Part shown: positions 18,916 through 28,246 of the stretch, piece after piece
How positions within the stretch are numbered: position 1 is the first letter of the stretch
How the letters are laid out: each line of letters opens with the position of its first letter
From: Imbroritus primus
GTDB taxonomy: Bacteria; Pseudomonadota; Gammaproteobacteria; Burkholderiales; Burkholderiaceae
Direction of reading: 5' to 3'
Assembly (NCBI RefSeq): GCF_964332355.1
Contig: NZ_OZ201293.1
Span: forward strand, 2,232,001-2,296,000
DNA length: 64,000 nt
The notes under the pieces: model-generated
Seen by the model: only the letters and a program-made list of their open reading frames with translations
Database searches by the model: none
Told to the model about the DNA's origin: nothing
Translations under genes and position numbers: made by a program

Positions 18916-19545
18916 CTACTGCTTCAACACGTCCGCCCCCTTGGGCACCTGGAAGCGGAACTGGTTGGCCGACAAAGACGGATTCTTCTGGATCGCGCTG
19001 AAGGTCAGCAGCGTCACATTGCCGAAGGTGTCGCGCAACTCCATGCCCTCGAGGCCGCCACCCTTGAAGCCGATGGCGATGCGCTCGAACTGCGTGTCCT
19101 TCGACTTGGGCGTCAGTTCCAGCCACTCGATGCCATCCTTGACCGCGCCTTCCTTCAGGGTGAAGTTTTTCTCGAGGTCGTTGCTGCCAAACAGGATGGC
19201 AGCGGGGCTCGAGCCGAGCGCGTTGTCGAGCTTGCGCTCGGTAACCTGGTTGAGGTCCTTGTCATAGACCACCAGGGTCTGCCCATCGGCCTGCAGCAGT
19301 TGTTCATAGGGCTTGGTGTAGTGCCAGGAGAACTTGCCCGGACGGGCGAAGATAAACGTGCCGCTGGACGTGCCGGTGACGCGTGTGGCCCCATCCTGCC
19401 CGGTCTTGACCTGGCGCTGCACGAACTCGCCCTTGGCTGACTTCACCGTGGTAACGAAGGTCTTGAGCTGGTCCAGCGCGGCGGCCTGCACACCTGCCAC
19501 CAGCAGCATGCTGCCCAGCAGGGCAGCCACGAGTTTGTATCGCAT
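18916..19545 (-). CDS. lolA: Outer-membrane lipoprotein carrier protein LolA
   Basis: A 209-residue periplasmic chaperone that takes lipoproteins from LolCDE in the inner membrane and hands them to LolB in the outer membrane. It starts with a signal peptide (MRYKLVAALLGSMLLVAG, cleavage after VQA). The mature part carries the family pattern: VKSAKGEFVQRQV, the GTFIFARPGKFSWHY segment and later GIEWLELTPKS. AAGGA lies before the ATG. It follows ftsK by about 125 bases on the same strand, matching the E. coli order. Confidence 0.95.
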   Translation of the reverse strand: MRYKLVAALLGSMLLVAGVQAAALDQLKTFVTTVKSAKGEFVQRQVKTGQDGATRVTGTSSGTFIFARPGKFSWHYTKPYEQLLQADGQTLVVYDKDLNQVTERKLDNALGSSPAAILFGSNDLEKNFTLKEGAVKDGIEWLELTPKSKDTQFERIAIGFKGGGLEGMELRDTFGNVTLLTFSAIQKNPSLSANQFRFQVPKGADVLKQ

Positions 19546-19670
19546 GCAAAGATCCTTGTGAGTCCGTATGCCTGTTCTTCTCAGAACATGCGCCCGCCGG
19601 GAAATTCCCCGCGGGCGCAGTCACGGCGTAACGGAATGTAAATCTTCCGATAACCCTGCACCCGCACCAC

Positions 19671-21989
19671 TCACTGTTCGTCGCCGCGGTTCGGCACCAG
19701 GATTTCGCGGTTGCCGCTGCCGGACATCGCCGACACCATGCCGGCTTTTTCCATGTCTTCCAGCAGGCGCGCCGCGCGGTTGTAGCCGATGCGCAGATGG
19801 CGCTGCACCAGCGAGATGGAGGCACGGCGGTTCTTCAGTACCACTTCGACCGCCTGGTCATAGAGCGGATCGGCCTCGGCCGCGCCACCGAAACCGGCGC
19901 CGCCGCCCATACCATCCACGCCGATGTCGCCCTCTGCCAGGCCGCCTTCGAGAATGCCCTCGATATAGTTCGGCTCGCCCTGCTCCTTGAGGTGCTCGAC
20001 GACGCGATGCACTTCGTCATCCGACACGAACGCACCGTGTACGCGGTTGGGCAATCCGGTGCCGGGTGGCAGATAAAGCATGTCGCCCATGCCGAGCAGC
20101 GTTTCCGCGCCCTGCTGGTCAAGGATGGTGCGCGAATCGATCTTGCTGCTGACCTGGAACGACAGGCGCGTCGGAATGTTGGCCTTGATCAGGCCGGTGA
20201 TGACGTCGACCGACGGACGCTGGGTGGCCAGCACGAGGTGGATGCCGGCGGCACGTGCCTTCTGCGCGATCCGCGCAATCAGTTCTTCCACCTTCTTGCC
20301 AACGACCATCATGAGGTCAGCCAACTCGTCGATGACGATCACGATCAGGGGCAGGCGCTCGAGCGGCTCTGGCGCATCGGGCGTCAGGCTGAACGGGTTG
20401 GGAATCTTTTCCTCGCGCTCGGCCGCTTCGTCGATCTTCTTGTTGAAGCCGGCGACGTTGCGCACGCCCATCTTGCTCATCAGCTTGTAGCGGCGCTCCA
20501 TCTCGCCCACCGCCCAGTTGAGCGCATTGCCGGCGTGGCGCATGTCGGTCACCACCGGGCACAGCAGGTGCGGAATGCCTTCGTACACGCTCATTTCGAG
20601 CATCTTCGGATCGATCAGGATCAGGCGTACCTGGTCGGCCTTCGCCTTGTACAGCAGCGAAATGATCATGGCATTGATACCGACCGACTTGCCCGAGCCC
20701 GTGGTGCCCGCCACCATGCAGTGCGGCATCTTGGCGAGGTCGGCCACCACCGGCTTGCCCGCGATGTCCTTGCCGAGCGCCATGGTGAGCAGCGAGGCGC
20801 TTTCGTTGTAGACCTGCGAACCGAGGATTTCCGTCAGGCGCACGGCCTGGCGCTTGGGATTCGGCAGTTCGAGCCCCATGTAGTTCTTGCCCGGAATCGT
20901 CTCGACCACGCGGATCGACACCAGCGACAGCGAGCGCGCCAGGTCCTTGGCGAGATTGACGATCTGGCTGCCCTTCACGCCCGTGGCCGGCTCGATCTCG
21001 TAGCGCGTGATCACCGGCCCCGGATAGGCTGCCACCACCGCGACTTCTACACCGAAATCCTTGAGCTTTTTCTCGATCAGGCGAGAGGTGAATTCAAGCG
21101 TCTCGGCACTCACGGTTTCCTGTGCCGGCGGCACGCCATCGAGCAACGATAGCGGCGGCAGGTCGGAGTCGACGATCTCGGTAAAGAGCGGCTGCTGCTT
21201 TTCGCGCTCGACGCGCTCGTGCTTGGCAACGGCGGCCGGGCGCACGATCTGCACCGGCGGTGCCTCCTCGATACGCACGCGCTGCACCTCGACCGTGCCT
21301 TCGCGCTCGACCTTGGCGACTTCGCCAATCCGCTGGTCTTGCTTGCGCTCGCGGCGCAGGCGAAAGCCCACGAACAGGCTCTCGACCAGCCCGCCCACGC
21401 CTTCGGCCACCGCCAGCCACGAAAAGTGGAAGAACAGCGACAGGCCGATGGCAAAGATCAGCAGCAGCAGCAATGTCGCGCCAGTGAAGCCCAGCGCATG
21501 CTGCAGCGAGAACCCGATCAGGTCGCCCAGCACGCCGCCCGGCGCACGCGGCAGCGCCATCGACATGCCGTACATGCGGATGGCCTCGAGCCCCATGCTG
21601 CTGCCCAGCAACAGCACGAACCCGAACCAGGTGACGCCCGGCCCGGGCGGCGCCTCGGCCCGTTCGATGACGACTTCGGTGGTCAGCTGGCGCCAGCCGC
21701 GCCACACCTTGCGCAGCAGAAACACCGCCCACCAGTAGGCGGACAGGCCGAAGACGAACAGCAGCACATCCGCGACCCAGGCGCCCACCCGGCCGCCGAG
21801 ATTGTGGATGTCGGCCACCTGGCTGGCATGGGACCAGCCGGGATCGCCCTTGTCGTAGCTGAGCAGTATGCAGAAGAAGGCCAGCGTGACCGCCAGCAGC
21901 AGGAACCAGCGCACCTCGCCGAACAGGCCGCCGATGCGCGAGGGCAGCGCTGCGGGATCGGTACGGGTAGTAGTAGAAGCACGAGCCAT
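19671..21989 (-). CDS. ftsK: DNA translocase FtsK
   Basis: A 772-residue septum-located motor that pumps DNA and activates XerCD at dif during division. Four membrane spans lie in residues 25-190. The linker is short, charged and Glu/Arg/Val-rich (residues 200-270), which makes the protein much shorter than E. coli FtsK and normal for beta-proteobacteria. The motor has Walker A GTTGSGKSVG and Walker B LIVIVIDELADLMM. The C-terminal gamma winged helix (ISLVQRHLRIGYNRAARLLEDM) recognises KOPS sites. It is divergent from trxB. Confidence 0.97.
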   Translation of the reverse strand: MARASTTTRTDPAALPSRIGGLFGEVRWFLLLAVTLAFFCILLSYDKGDPGWSHASQVADIHNLGGRVGAWVADVLLFVFGLSAYWWAVFLLRKVWRGWRQLTTEVVIERAEAPPGPGVTWFGFVLLLGSSMGLEAIRMYGMSMALPRAPGGVLGDLIGFSLQHALGFTGATLLLLLIFAIGLSLFFHFSWLAVAEGVGGLVESLFVGFRLRRERKQDQRIGEVAKVEREGTVEVQRVRIEEAPPVQIVRPAAVAKHERVEREKQQPLFTEIVDSDLPPLSLLDGVPPAQETVSAETLEFTSRLIEKKLKDFGVEVAVVAAYPGPVITRYEIEPATGVKGSQIVNLAKDLARSLSLVSIRVVETIPGKNYMGLELPNPKRQAVRLTEILGSQVYNESASLLTMALGKDIAGKPVVADLAKMPHCMVAGTTGSGKSVGINAMIISLLYKAKADQVRLILIDPKMLEMSVYEGIPHLLCPVVTDMRHAGNALNWAVGEMERRYKLMSKMGVRNVAGFNKKIDEAAEREEKIPNPFSLTPDAPEPLERLPLIVIVIDELADLMMVVGKKVEELIARIAQKARAAGIHLVLATQRPSVDVITGLIKANIPTRLSFQVSSKIDSRTILDQQGAETLLGMGDMLYLPPGTGLPNRVHGAFVSDDEVHRVVEHLKEQGEPNYIEGILEGGLAEGDIGVDGMGGGAGFGGAAEADPLYDQAVEVVLKNRRASISLVQRHLRIGYNRAARLLEDMEKAGMVSAMSGSGNREILVPNRGDEQ

Positions 21990-22100
21990 GCGGGAGCGTC
22001 GATATCAGGCAATGGAATGCGTCGATTGTACTCCGTCACCCCCCTTCGACACCTATCGGCGCGATTGAGAGGTCCAACTACGCTGTTGCGCCAACGCACA

Positions 22101-22106
22101 TATAAT
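22101..22106 (+). promoter_or_regulatory. trxB -10 element
   Basis: A perfect TATAAT lies 47 bases upstream of the trxB ATG in the 164-base gap between the divergent ftsK and trxB genes. No good -35 hexamer is seen at 16-18 bases upstream, so an activator or upstream element may help. Confidence 0.5.
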
Positions 22107-22153
22107 GGGCACTTCACCTTCACGATGTTGTGCGCAAGTCGCCTGGAAAACCA

Positions 22154-23101
22154 ATGACAAAACACGCCAAAGTGCTCATTCTCGGCTCCGGCCCCGCCGG
22201 CTATACCGCAGCCATCTATGCGGCCCGTGCCAACCTGAACCCCGTGCTGGTCACCGGCATGGCACAGGGCGGCCAGCTGATGACGACCACCGATGTGGAG
22301 AACTGGCCTGCCGATGTGCCGCACCTGCAGGGTCCGGACCTGATGCAGCGCTTCCTCGAACATGCGGAGCGGTTCAATACCGAGATCGTGTTCGACCATA
22401 TCCATACCGCGCATCTCAAGGAAAAGCCGATCCGCCTGGAAGGCGATAGCGGCGAATACACCTGCGATGCGCTCATCATCTCGACCGGCGCCTCGGCCCA
22501 GTATCTGGGATTGCCGTCGGAAGAGAAATTCATGGGCCGTGGCGTCTCGGCATGCGCCACCTGCGACGGTTTCTTCTACAAGAACCAGGATGTGTGCGTG
22601 ATCGGCGGCGGCAATACGGCCGTGGAAGAAGCGCTCTACCTGTCCGGCATCGCCCGCAAGGTCACGGTCGTGCATCGTCGCGACAAGTTCCGCGCCGAGC
22701 CGATCCTGATCGACCGCCTGATGGAAAAGGTCAAGAACGGCAATGTCGAGGTCAAGTGGAACAGCGTGCTGGAAGAAGCGCTCGGCGACGACTCGGGCGT
22801 GACCGGCATCCGCATCCGCAGCACCGATGGCAGCAAGACCGAGGACATCCCGCTCACCGGCATCTTCGTGGCGATTGGCCACAAGCCGAATACGGACATC
22901 TTCGAAGGCCAGCTGGAGATGCACAACGGCTACATCAAGACGAAGAGCGGCACTGAAGGCAACGCCACGGCCACTAGCATCCCTGGCGTGTTCGCCGCGG
23001 GTGACGTGCAGGACCACGTGTACCGCCAGGCCATCACCAGCGCCGGCACGGGCTGCATGGCCGCGCTGGATGCGCAGCGCTACATCGAAAGCCTGGAGTA
23101 A
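22154..23101 (+). CDS. trxB: Thioredoxin reductase
   Basis: A 315-residue cytoplasmic flavoenzyme that passes electrons from NADPH to thioredoxin. The FAD-binding motif LILGSGPAGYTAAIYAAR is at the N-terminus, the redox-active CATCDG pair lies near residue 138, the NADPH-binding GGGNTAVEEALYL follows, and the second FAD motif is GVFAAGDVQD near the end. The ATG at 22154 gives the family's normal length; an upstream GTG would add eight residues. It is divergent from ftsK and followed by smr and a channel gene on the same strand. Confidence 0.97.
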   Translation: MTKHAKVLILGSGPAGYTAAIYAARANLNPVLVTGMAQGGQLMTTTDVENWPADVPHLQGPDLMQRFLEHAERFNTEIVFDHIHTAHLKEKPIRLEGDSGEYTCDALIISTGASAQYLGLPSEEKFMGRGVSACATCDGFFYKNQDVCVIGGGNTAVEEALYLSGIARKVTVVHRRDKFRAEPILIDRLMEKVKNGNVEVKWNSVLEEALGDDSGVTGIRIRSTDGSKTEDIPLTGIFVAIGHKPNTDIFEGQLEMHNGYIKTKSGTEGNATATSIPGVFAAGDVQDHVYRQAITSAGTGCMAALDAQRYIESLE

Positions 23102-23146
23102 GCCCCGGTCTTTCGTATAATCGTTCCACCGTTTCCGGAGCGATAC

Positions 23147-23812
23147 ATGGCACAAGGCCCGACCCGATCGAACGGCAAGCTCGATCTGTCGGGCCTTGCC
23201 AGTTTACGCGCCACCCTGAAAGCACAGGACGAAGCCCGGCAGGCCGAGCGCCAGCGCGCCGAGGCCGAGGCACGCCAGGCAGCCGAGGAAGCGAACCTGT
23301 TTCGCAGCAGTCTGGGAGCGGTCACGCCCCTGGCCAGCACACGACGCACGGGCATCGAGCGCCCCCGCCCGTCGCCACACCCGCTCCAGACCCGACAGGA
23401 TGAACAGGCCGTGCTCAAGGCCTCGCTCTCGGACGAATTCGATGCCGACAGCCTGCTCGACACCGACGACAGCCTGTCCTTCCGCCGCCCCGGCATCGGC
23501 CCCGATGTGGTGCGCAAACTGCGCCGCGGGCACTGGGTGGTGCAGCGGCAGATCGACCTGCACGGCCTGCGCCGGGACGAAGCGCGTGACGCCCTGGCCG
23601 AATTCCTGCGGCAATCGGTCCGCCAGGGCATCCGCTGCGTGCGCGTGATCCACGGCAAGGGCCTCGGCTCACCGGGCCGCGAGCCGGTGCTCAAAGGAAA
23701 GGTACGTGCCTGGCTGGTGCAGAAGGAAGAAGTCATCGCCTTTGCCGAACCGCGCCCGGTCGATGGCGGTGCAGGCGCACTGGTTGTGCTGCTGCGGCCC
23801 ATGCCGGCCTGA
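23147..23812 (+). CDS. Smr-domain protein
   Basis: A 221-residue protein with an N-terminal charged helix (about residues 15-50, rich in Ala, Glu, Arg and Gln) and a C-terminal Smr domain. The domain contains QIDLHGLRRDEARDALAEF and the glycine-rich HGKGLGSPG turn, hallmarks of the MutS2-type Smr nuclease fold. E. coli SmrA/SmrB-type proteins cleave nucleic acid, SmrB at collided ribosomes. Which substrate this one uses is not clear. It starts 45 bases after trxB and ends four bases before the next gene. Confidence 0.9.
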   Translation: MAQGPTRSNGKLDLSGLASLRATLKAQDEARQAERQRAEAEARQAAEEANLFRSSLGAVTPLASTRRTGIERPRPSPHPLQTRQDEQAVLKASLSDEFDADSLLDTDDSLSFRRPGIGPDVVRKLRRGHWVVQRQIDLHGLRRDEARDALAEFLRQSVRQGIRCVRVIHGKGLGSPGREPVLKGKVRAWLVQKEEVIAFAEPRPVDGGAGALVVLLRPMPA

Positions 23813-23815
23813 CCG

Positions 23816-24433
23816 ATGAACCAGCTCAATACCCTGCTCCAGAGCATGGAGATCCTCGCCGTGCTGGCCTTTGCCATCTCAGGGCTAGCCGAGGCACGCA
23901 AGCAGCGGCTCGACGCAGTCGGCGCCTTCATCCTCGCCTTTCTCACTGCCTTCGGCGGCGGCACCCTGCGCGACATCCTGCTCGACCGGCGCCCCTTCTA
24001 CTGGGTCGAGCATGAGGAGTACGTCGTCGTACTGTTCGTCATGTGCCTGTTCGCCACGTACGTGCTGCGCGTGGTCAACCGCGTCGTCTCGCACCGCGTC
24101 CTGATCATTGCCGATGCCATCGGCCTGGGGCTGTTCAGCGTGCTCGGGACGTCGCTGGCGCTGGAGATGGACCTGCCCGTCGTGACCTCCGTCATCATGG
24201 GCGTGGTCACCGGCGTATTTGGGGGGGTGTTGCGCGATGTGATCAGCAACGAAGTGCCGATGATCATGCGTGGCACGGAGCTGTATGCGACCTGCGCCTT
24301 TATCGGCTGCTGGGTCTATATCGGCATGCAGTGGCTGGACGTGGCGGCAGCCTGGAAACTGCTAGGCGCCACCGCCACGGTGGTGGGCGTGCGACTGGTC
24401 TCGCTGCGCCTGCAGTGGCAGCTGCCGCGCTAG
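23816..24433 (+). CDS. TRIC-type cation channel family membrane protein (UPF0126)
   Basis: A 205-residue inner-membrane protein with about seven hydrophobic segments in two related halves, each carrying the family's GGxxRD signature: FGGGTLRDILLDRRPFYW in the first and FGGVLRDVISNEVPMIM in the second. The fold is that of trimeric intracellular cation channels. The bacterial function is unsettled. It starts four bases after the Smr gene and converges on the ABC permease gene. Confidence 0.92.
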   Translation: MNQLNTLLQSMEILAVLAFAISGLAEARKQRLDAVGAFILAFLTAFGGGTLRDILLDRRPFYWVEHEEYVVVLFVMCLFATYVLRVVNRVVSHRVLIIADAIGLGLFSVLGTSLALEMDLPVVTSVIMGVVTGVFGGVLRDVISNEVPMIMRGTELYATCAFIGCWVYIGMQWLDVAAAWKLLGATATVVGVRLVSLRLQWQLPR

Positions 24434-24488
24434 CGACGCACCCTCGGGGACGCGCCGCCAGCGCGGTATCAAGCGCGCCTGAGACTGC

Positions 24489-25310
24489 TCAGTGCCCTTC
24501 CTCGATATTGAGGATCTTGCCCAGGCCCAGGAAGTAATTGGCAAAGGCGAGCACGGTCGCGGTCACGGCGATGTAGACCACCGACAGCGCCGCCAGCGTC
24601 GGATCGGCAAACTCCCGCACATAGTTGTACATGGCGACCGGCAGCGTCTGCGTTGCCTGCGTGGTCACGAACAGCGAAGCGGTGAATTCGCTGAACGACA
24701 TGATCGCCGCGAACAGCCAGCCACCGAACAGGCCCGGCGCGAGCAGAGGAATCGTGATCGTGAACAGCACCTTCAGCGGCGATGCGCCCAGGCTGGCCGC
24801 GGCCTGCTCAAACCGCGCATCCAGGTTTTCCATCGACACGTACACGCTCTTCAGCACAAACGGCAGCACCAACATGACGTGACACAGGATGACGACGTCA
24901 TAGGAGCGGTTGATGGACGCCTGCGATACCAGGATCAGCAAGCCCAGGCCCAGCGTGAAGTGCGGCACCACCAGCGGCGAATGCAGGATGGCGAGCAGGG
25001 TCTGCTTGCCCCAGAACTCGAGGCGTTTGACCGCAATCGACAGGCAGGTACCGATCACCAGTGCGATGAACGACGACCAGCCGGTGACGATGAGACTCGC
25101 ACGGAAACCGTCCCGAAAGTCCGGATAGCTGAACACGCGCGCAAACCACGTCAGCGAATACGACTCCGGCGGAAAGGAGATGATTGCCTTTTCGTTGAAA
25201 GAGGCAATGGTCACCACCACGACCGGCAGCAGCACGAAGGCCAGCAGCAACCCCACCAGCACAGGGCCGGCGATACGCAGGGGCAAGGGCAAAGCGTTTT
25301 TGATTCTCAT
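24489..25310 (-). CDS. ABC transporter permease 2, polyamine (PotC) type
   Basis: A 273-residue inner-membrane protein with six predicted spans. The coupling loop is ARFEQAAASLGASPLKVLFTITIPLL, the EAA motif of BPD_transp_1 permeases. It pairs with the permease encoded just upstream, whose stop codon is one base from this start. It belongs with the binding protein further upstream and, by family, with the ATPase encoded at 34219. The class imports spermidine/putrescine, opines or similar cationic nitrogen compounds. Confidence 0.93.
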   Translation of the reverse strand: MRIKNALPLPLRIAGPVLVGLLLAFVLLPVVVVTIASFNEKAIISFPPESYSLTWFARVFSYPDFRDGFRASLIVTGWSSFIALVIGTCLSIAVKRLEFWGKQTLLAILHSPLVVPHFTLGLGLLILVSQASINRSYDVVILCHVMLVLPFVLKSVYVSMENLDARFEQAAASLGASPLKVLFTITIPLLAPGLFGGWLFAAIMSFSEFTASLFVTTQATQTLPVAMYNYVREFADPTLAALSVVYIAVTATVLAFANYFLGLGKILNIEEGH

Positions 25311-25311
25311 G

Positions 25312-26166
25312 TCAGTGTCCTCCCACGGTCTTCAGCCGCTTGGTAAAGAGTCCCAGGGCAAAGAGCGATGCAGCGGTCAGCAGCAAGCCCATGACGCTCA
25401 GGCTGGCGGCCAGCGGGAAATTCATGGAGGCGAAACCGAGCTGGTACACCAGTGTCGACACCGTCGGCACGCGGCCGCCGCCAATCATCTGCGGCGTGGC
25501 AAATGCGCTGAAGGTCCAGGCAAATGCCGTAGTCATGCCGGCCAGGATGCCGGGCATGGACAGCGGCAGCGTCACCGTAAGGAAGGTCCGGACCGGGCCG
25601 GCGCCCAGGCTCTGCGCCGCTTTTTCGTAATCGCGATCGATGTGCGAGATGGCCGTGGCAAGCATCAGCACCACCACCGGAATCGTCACGTGCACCAGCG
25701 CGATCAGCACGCCCAGGTGGGTGAACATCAGCTCCAGCGGCCATTCGATCAGGCCGAGCTTGCGCAGCAGGCCATTGATGAAGCCATTGCTACCCAGCAC
25801 CGAGATCCACGAATACGTCCGGACGATTTCGCCCAGGAACAGCGGCGTGATGGACACCACGAGGATGAAGGACTTGAGTGCGCGGTTCTTCACGCGCACC
25901 AGGGCGTAGGCCAGCGGATAGGCGGCCAGCAGCGAGAAGATCGTCGTCTCCACGCTCAGCAACAGCGTGTTCGCGAACGCATCGAGATAGATCGGCTTGG
26001 TCAAGCCGGTGAAGTTGGCGAACGTGAAGCCGCCCACATCGAGGGAGCCGGGCACATATGCCCGGAAGCTGAACTGCAGCACCGCAAACAGCGACACCAC
26101 GATGCACAGCGCGACAAGCACTGACGGGGAGACCAGCCAGGCCCGTAGGTCGGAGCGCTTTCTCAT
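25312..26166 (-). CDS. ABC transporter permease 1, polyamine (PotB) type
   Basis: A 284-residue inner-membrane protein with six spans and the coupling loop RDYEKAAQSLGAGPVRTFLTVTLPL. The first span (VSPSVLVALCIVVSLFAVLQFSF) is followed by a long periplasmic loop, as in PotB-like subunits. It lies 144 bases downstream of the binding-protein gene, with a perfect 13-bp stem-loop between them, and is followed at once by the second permease gene. Confidence 0.93.
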   Translation of the reverse strand: MRKRSDLRAWLVSPSVLVALCIVVSLFAVLQFSFRAYVPGSLDVGGFTFANFTGLTKPIYLDAFANTLLLSVETTIFSLLAAYPLAYALVRVKNRALKSFILVVSITPLFLGEIVRTYSWISVLGSNGFINGLLRKLGLIEWPLELMFTHLGVLIALVHVTIPVVVLMLATAISHIDRDYEKAAQSLGAGPVRTFLTVTLPLSMPGILAGMTTAFAWTFSAFATPQMIGGGRVPTVSTLVYQLGFASMNFPLAASLSVMGLLLTAASLFALGLFTKRLKTVGGH

Positions 26167-26192
26167 ATGACTTATTCCAGAGGCTCAATCGG

Positions 26193-26236
26193 CGAGGGAG
26201 GATCGGCGCGGCGACAGCCACATCGATCCTCCCTCG
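26193..26236 (-). promoter_or_regulatory. Intercistronic stem-loop after the binding-protein gene
   Basis: The 13-base arms CGAGGGAGGATCG (26193-26205) and CGATCCTCCCTCG (26224-26236) pair perfectly around an 18-base loop, between the binding-protein gene and the permease pair. There is no T tract, so it is more likely an mRNA-stabilising or partial-attenuation element than a full terminator. Confidence 0.7.
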
Positions 26237-26310
26237 ATATCCTGCGGCGCGTCAGGCCCTGTTACGTGCCCGCGAGCACGGGAAGCAGGCCTGACACGCT
26301 CTATACCGCA

Positions 26311-27336
26311 TCAGTTCATCATGTTTTCGGTGAACCACTTGCGCCATTCGGCCGTCTTCTCGGCGCGCAGCTTGTGGTCAATGAGGATGGCCTTGTCCCA
26401 CTGCTCCTTCGTGGTAAACACGCCCGGCAGCTTGGCATCTTCCGCCGAGACCTTGGCATCGTCGACCACCGGGCTGGCCTTCTTCAGCGCCACGATCTTC
26501 GACTGGACTTCCGGCGACAACGCGATGTTCATGAACTTGTACGCGAGGTCGGCCTTGGTCGAGCCCTTGGTGATGGCCATGGTATCGATACCAAGCACCG
26601 CGCCTTCCTTCGGCGTCACCAGCTTGATGGGCACGCCCTGGCTCACCATGTGATACGCGTTGATGGACAGGACCACCTGCACCGGCGTTTCGCCCGAGGA
26701 GATGAGCTGCTGCGAGTTGGCGTCATTGGTGTAGAAAGCCTTGAAGTTCGGCTTCAGCGATTTCAGCTTTTCCTGACCTTTTTCCCAAGACTTGGCATCA
26801 CCGCCCGAGAGCAGTGCCGAGACCGCAACCAGGTGGCTCGGATCGAAATCGGGTGCACCCAGCTTGCCCTTGAGCGCCGGATTCCACAAATCGTTCCAGC
26901 TGTCGAACTTGATGCTCGGCGGCACCATGTCAGCGCGATAACCGATTGTGTAAACGTAGGCCCAGCTACCGATGTGGTACGGGCTGATCTTGGCGCGCTC
27001 GACCAGATGCTTGTAGTTCGGGAGCTTGCTCGTGTCCAGCTTCTCGAAGAGATTGCCGTTGACATAGAGCCAGCCGACGTGCGACGTCGTGAAGGTCACG
27101 TCGCTCTCAGGCTTGGAGGCGAGCTTCGCCTTGTTCAGGCGGTCGATGGTGCCGCCCGTCACGTAGCGGACCGGTACGCCGGTCTGGCGCGTGAATTCCT
27201 TGCCGATGCTCTCATCGATCAGGTCACGGAAACTGCCACCCCAGGTGCTGACCACCAAGGCTTCCTGAGCCCATGCCGCCGTGCTGGTGAGCGTGGCGGA
27301 GAGTGCGCAAAGTGTCAAAAGCTTGCGAATCGTCAT
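26311..27336 (-). CDS. ABC transporter substrate-binding protein, polyamine (PotD) type
   Basis: A 341-residue periplasmic protein with a signal peptide (MTIRKLLTLCALSATLTST, cleavage at AWA-Q). The mature protein starts EALVVSTWGGSFRDLIDES, the opening typical of PotD/opine-binding proteins of extracellular solute-binding family 1. GGGGGT lies before the start codon. As first gene of the transporter operon it is divergent from RidA across a 477-base gap. The ligand is unknown; the neighbouring enzymes point to a nitrogenous compound. Confidence 0.93.
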   Translation of the reverse strand: MTIRKLLTLCALSATLTSTAAWAQEALVVSTWGGSFRDLIDESIGKEFTRQTGVPVRYVTGGTIDRLNKAKLASKPESDVTFTTSHVGWLYVNGNLFEKLDTSKLPNYKHLVERAKISPYHIGSWAYVYTIGYRADMVPPSIKFDSWNDLWNPALKGKLGAPDFDPSHLVAVSALLSGGDAKSWEKGQEKLKSLKPNFKAFYTNDANSQQLISSGETPVQVVLSINAYHMVSQGVPIKLVTPKEGAVLGIDTMAITKGSTKADLAYKFMNIALSPEVQSKIVALKKASPVVDDAKVSAEDAKLPGVFTTKEQWDKAILIDHKLRAEKTAEWRKWFTENMMN

Positions 27337-27813
27337 TTACTACCCCCAATCGAAAGATAAACATTCTGGCAGAACTGGAATACGTGGGAACGTGCCATGC
27401 AACGCATCATGCAGTGCCCGCTGATGCGACGCAAGAATCACGCCACAACCACGGCAATTTCGCGCAACGACCCGATGCAATTCCGCTGAATTACGGAGCC
27501 TATGATGTGAAAGCCGTGCCATGCGGGAAAGTCGGCTTTTTCTTACGGGTGCCTCACATTTCCTGATGGGGTTGCCTGAGGGCCCCGCAGGCCGGAACCC
27601 ACCGGGGATCGAATGCCAGAGTACCCCACCCCGCCGCATGGCATATGAGGGCAAACCCCGATCCGCCGACTGTGGCAAAGCAGGATTCGGAAATTCCTAA
27701 ACCGCCAGCCAGAAAAAACAAATGGCGCCATCAGGCGGTGCAGATGACCATGCATGCGGGGCACATCGCCCGCCAACACGTCCCGCCATCTGTTTAATCG
27801 ACCTGAAGCGATC
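27337..27813. promoter_or_regulatory. Divergent control region between importer and RidA operons
   Basis: No gene is supported here. It must hold promoters for both directions and probably the site of the LysR regulator encoded at 29029. Two hairpins are visible: AAAGCCG/CGGCTTT (27510-27516 and 27533-27539), followed on the plus strand by TTCTT and so terminator-like, and a GC-rich one with arms GGGTT/AACCC and CCTG/CAGG between 27569 and 27600. The first could end a short transcript or act as an attenuator. Confidence 0.5.
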
Positions 27814-28227
27814 ATGAAGCATACCCGCATCCGCACCTTCAATACGAAAGATACCTATCCCGAACAGAAACTGGACAATGATCTGTGCCAGGCTGTTGTC
27901 GCACGGGGCCGCACGGTTTTCCTGCGCGGACAGATCGGCCAGAACCTCGACACCTCGGAAAGCGTATGCATCGGCGATGTCGCCGGTCAGGCGGAACAGG
28001 CCATGGCCAACATCGCCATGCTGCTCAAGGAAGCCGGCGGTGAACTCGAGGACATCTGCAAGATCACCATCTATATCATCGACCCGCGCTACCGCGAGGC
28101 CGTGTATCGCGTCGTCGGTCGCTGGCTGAAGGGCGTGTTCCCGGTATCGACCGGCATCGTGGTATCGGCCCTGGCTCGCCCCGAATGGCTGGTCGAGATC
28201 GATGCCACCGCTGTGATTCCCGACTGA
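27814..28227 (+). CDS. RidA-family (YjgF/YER057c) protein
   Basis: A 137-residue protein of the Rid family, whose members hydrolyse reactive enamines/imines released by amino-acid-metabolising enzymes. The characteristic segments FLRGQIGQNLD, LKEAGGELEDICKITIYI and the closing ARPEWLVEIDATAVIPD are present. The arginine of ARPEW aligns with the catalytic Arg of active RidA proteins. The start at 27814 is set by family length. It begins an operon with DUF1028 (19 bases downstream), the LysR gene and the M20 gene, which suggests the imported compound is broken down through an imine. Confidence 0.9.
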   Translation: MKHTRIRTFNTKDTYPEQKLDNDLCQAVVARGRTVFLRGQIGQNLDTSESVCIGDVAGQAEQAMANIAMLLKEAGGELEDICKITIYIIDPRYREAVYRVVGRWLKGVFPVSTGIVVSALARPEWLVEIDATAVIPD

Positions 28228-28246
28228 GATTCCTGACCGAGCTGCC

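Noticed and set aside
21683..23155. 490-codon minus-strand frame over trxB and the start of ftsK
   Set aside because: It is antisense to trxB, whose full catalytic motifs are on the plus strand.
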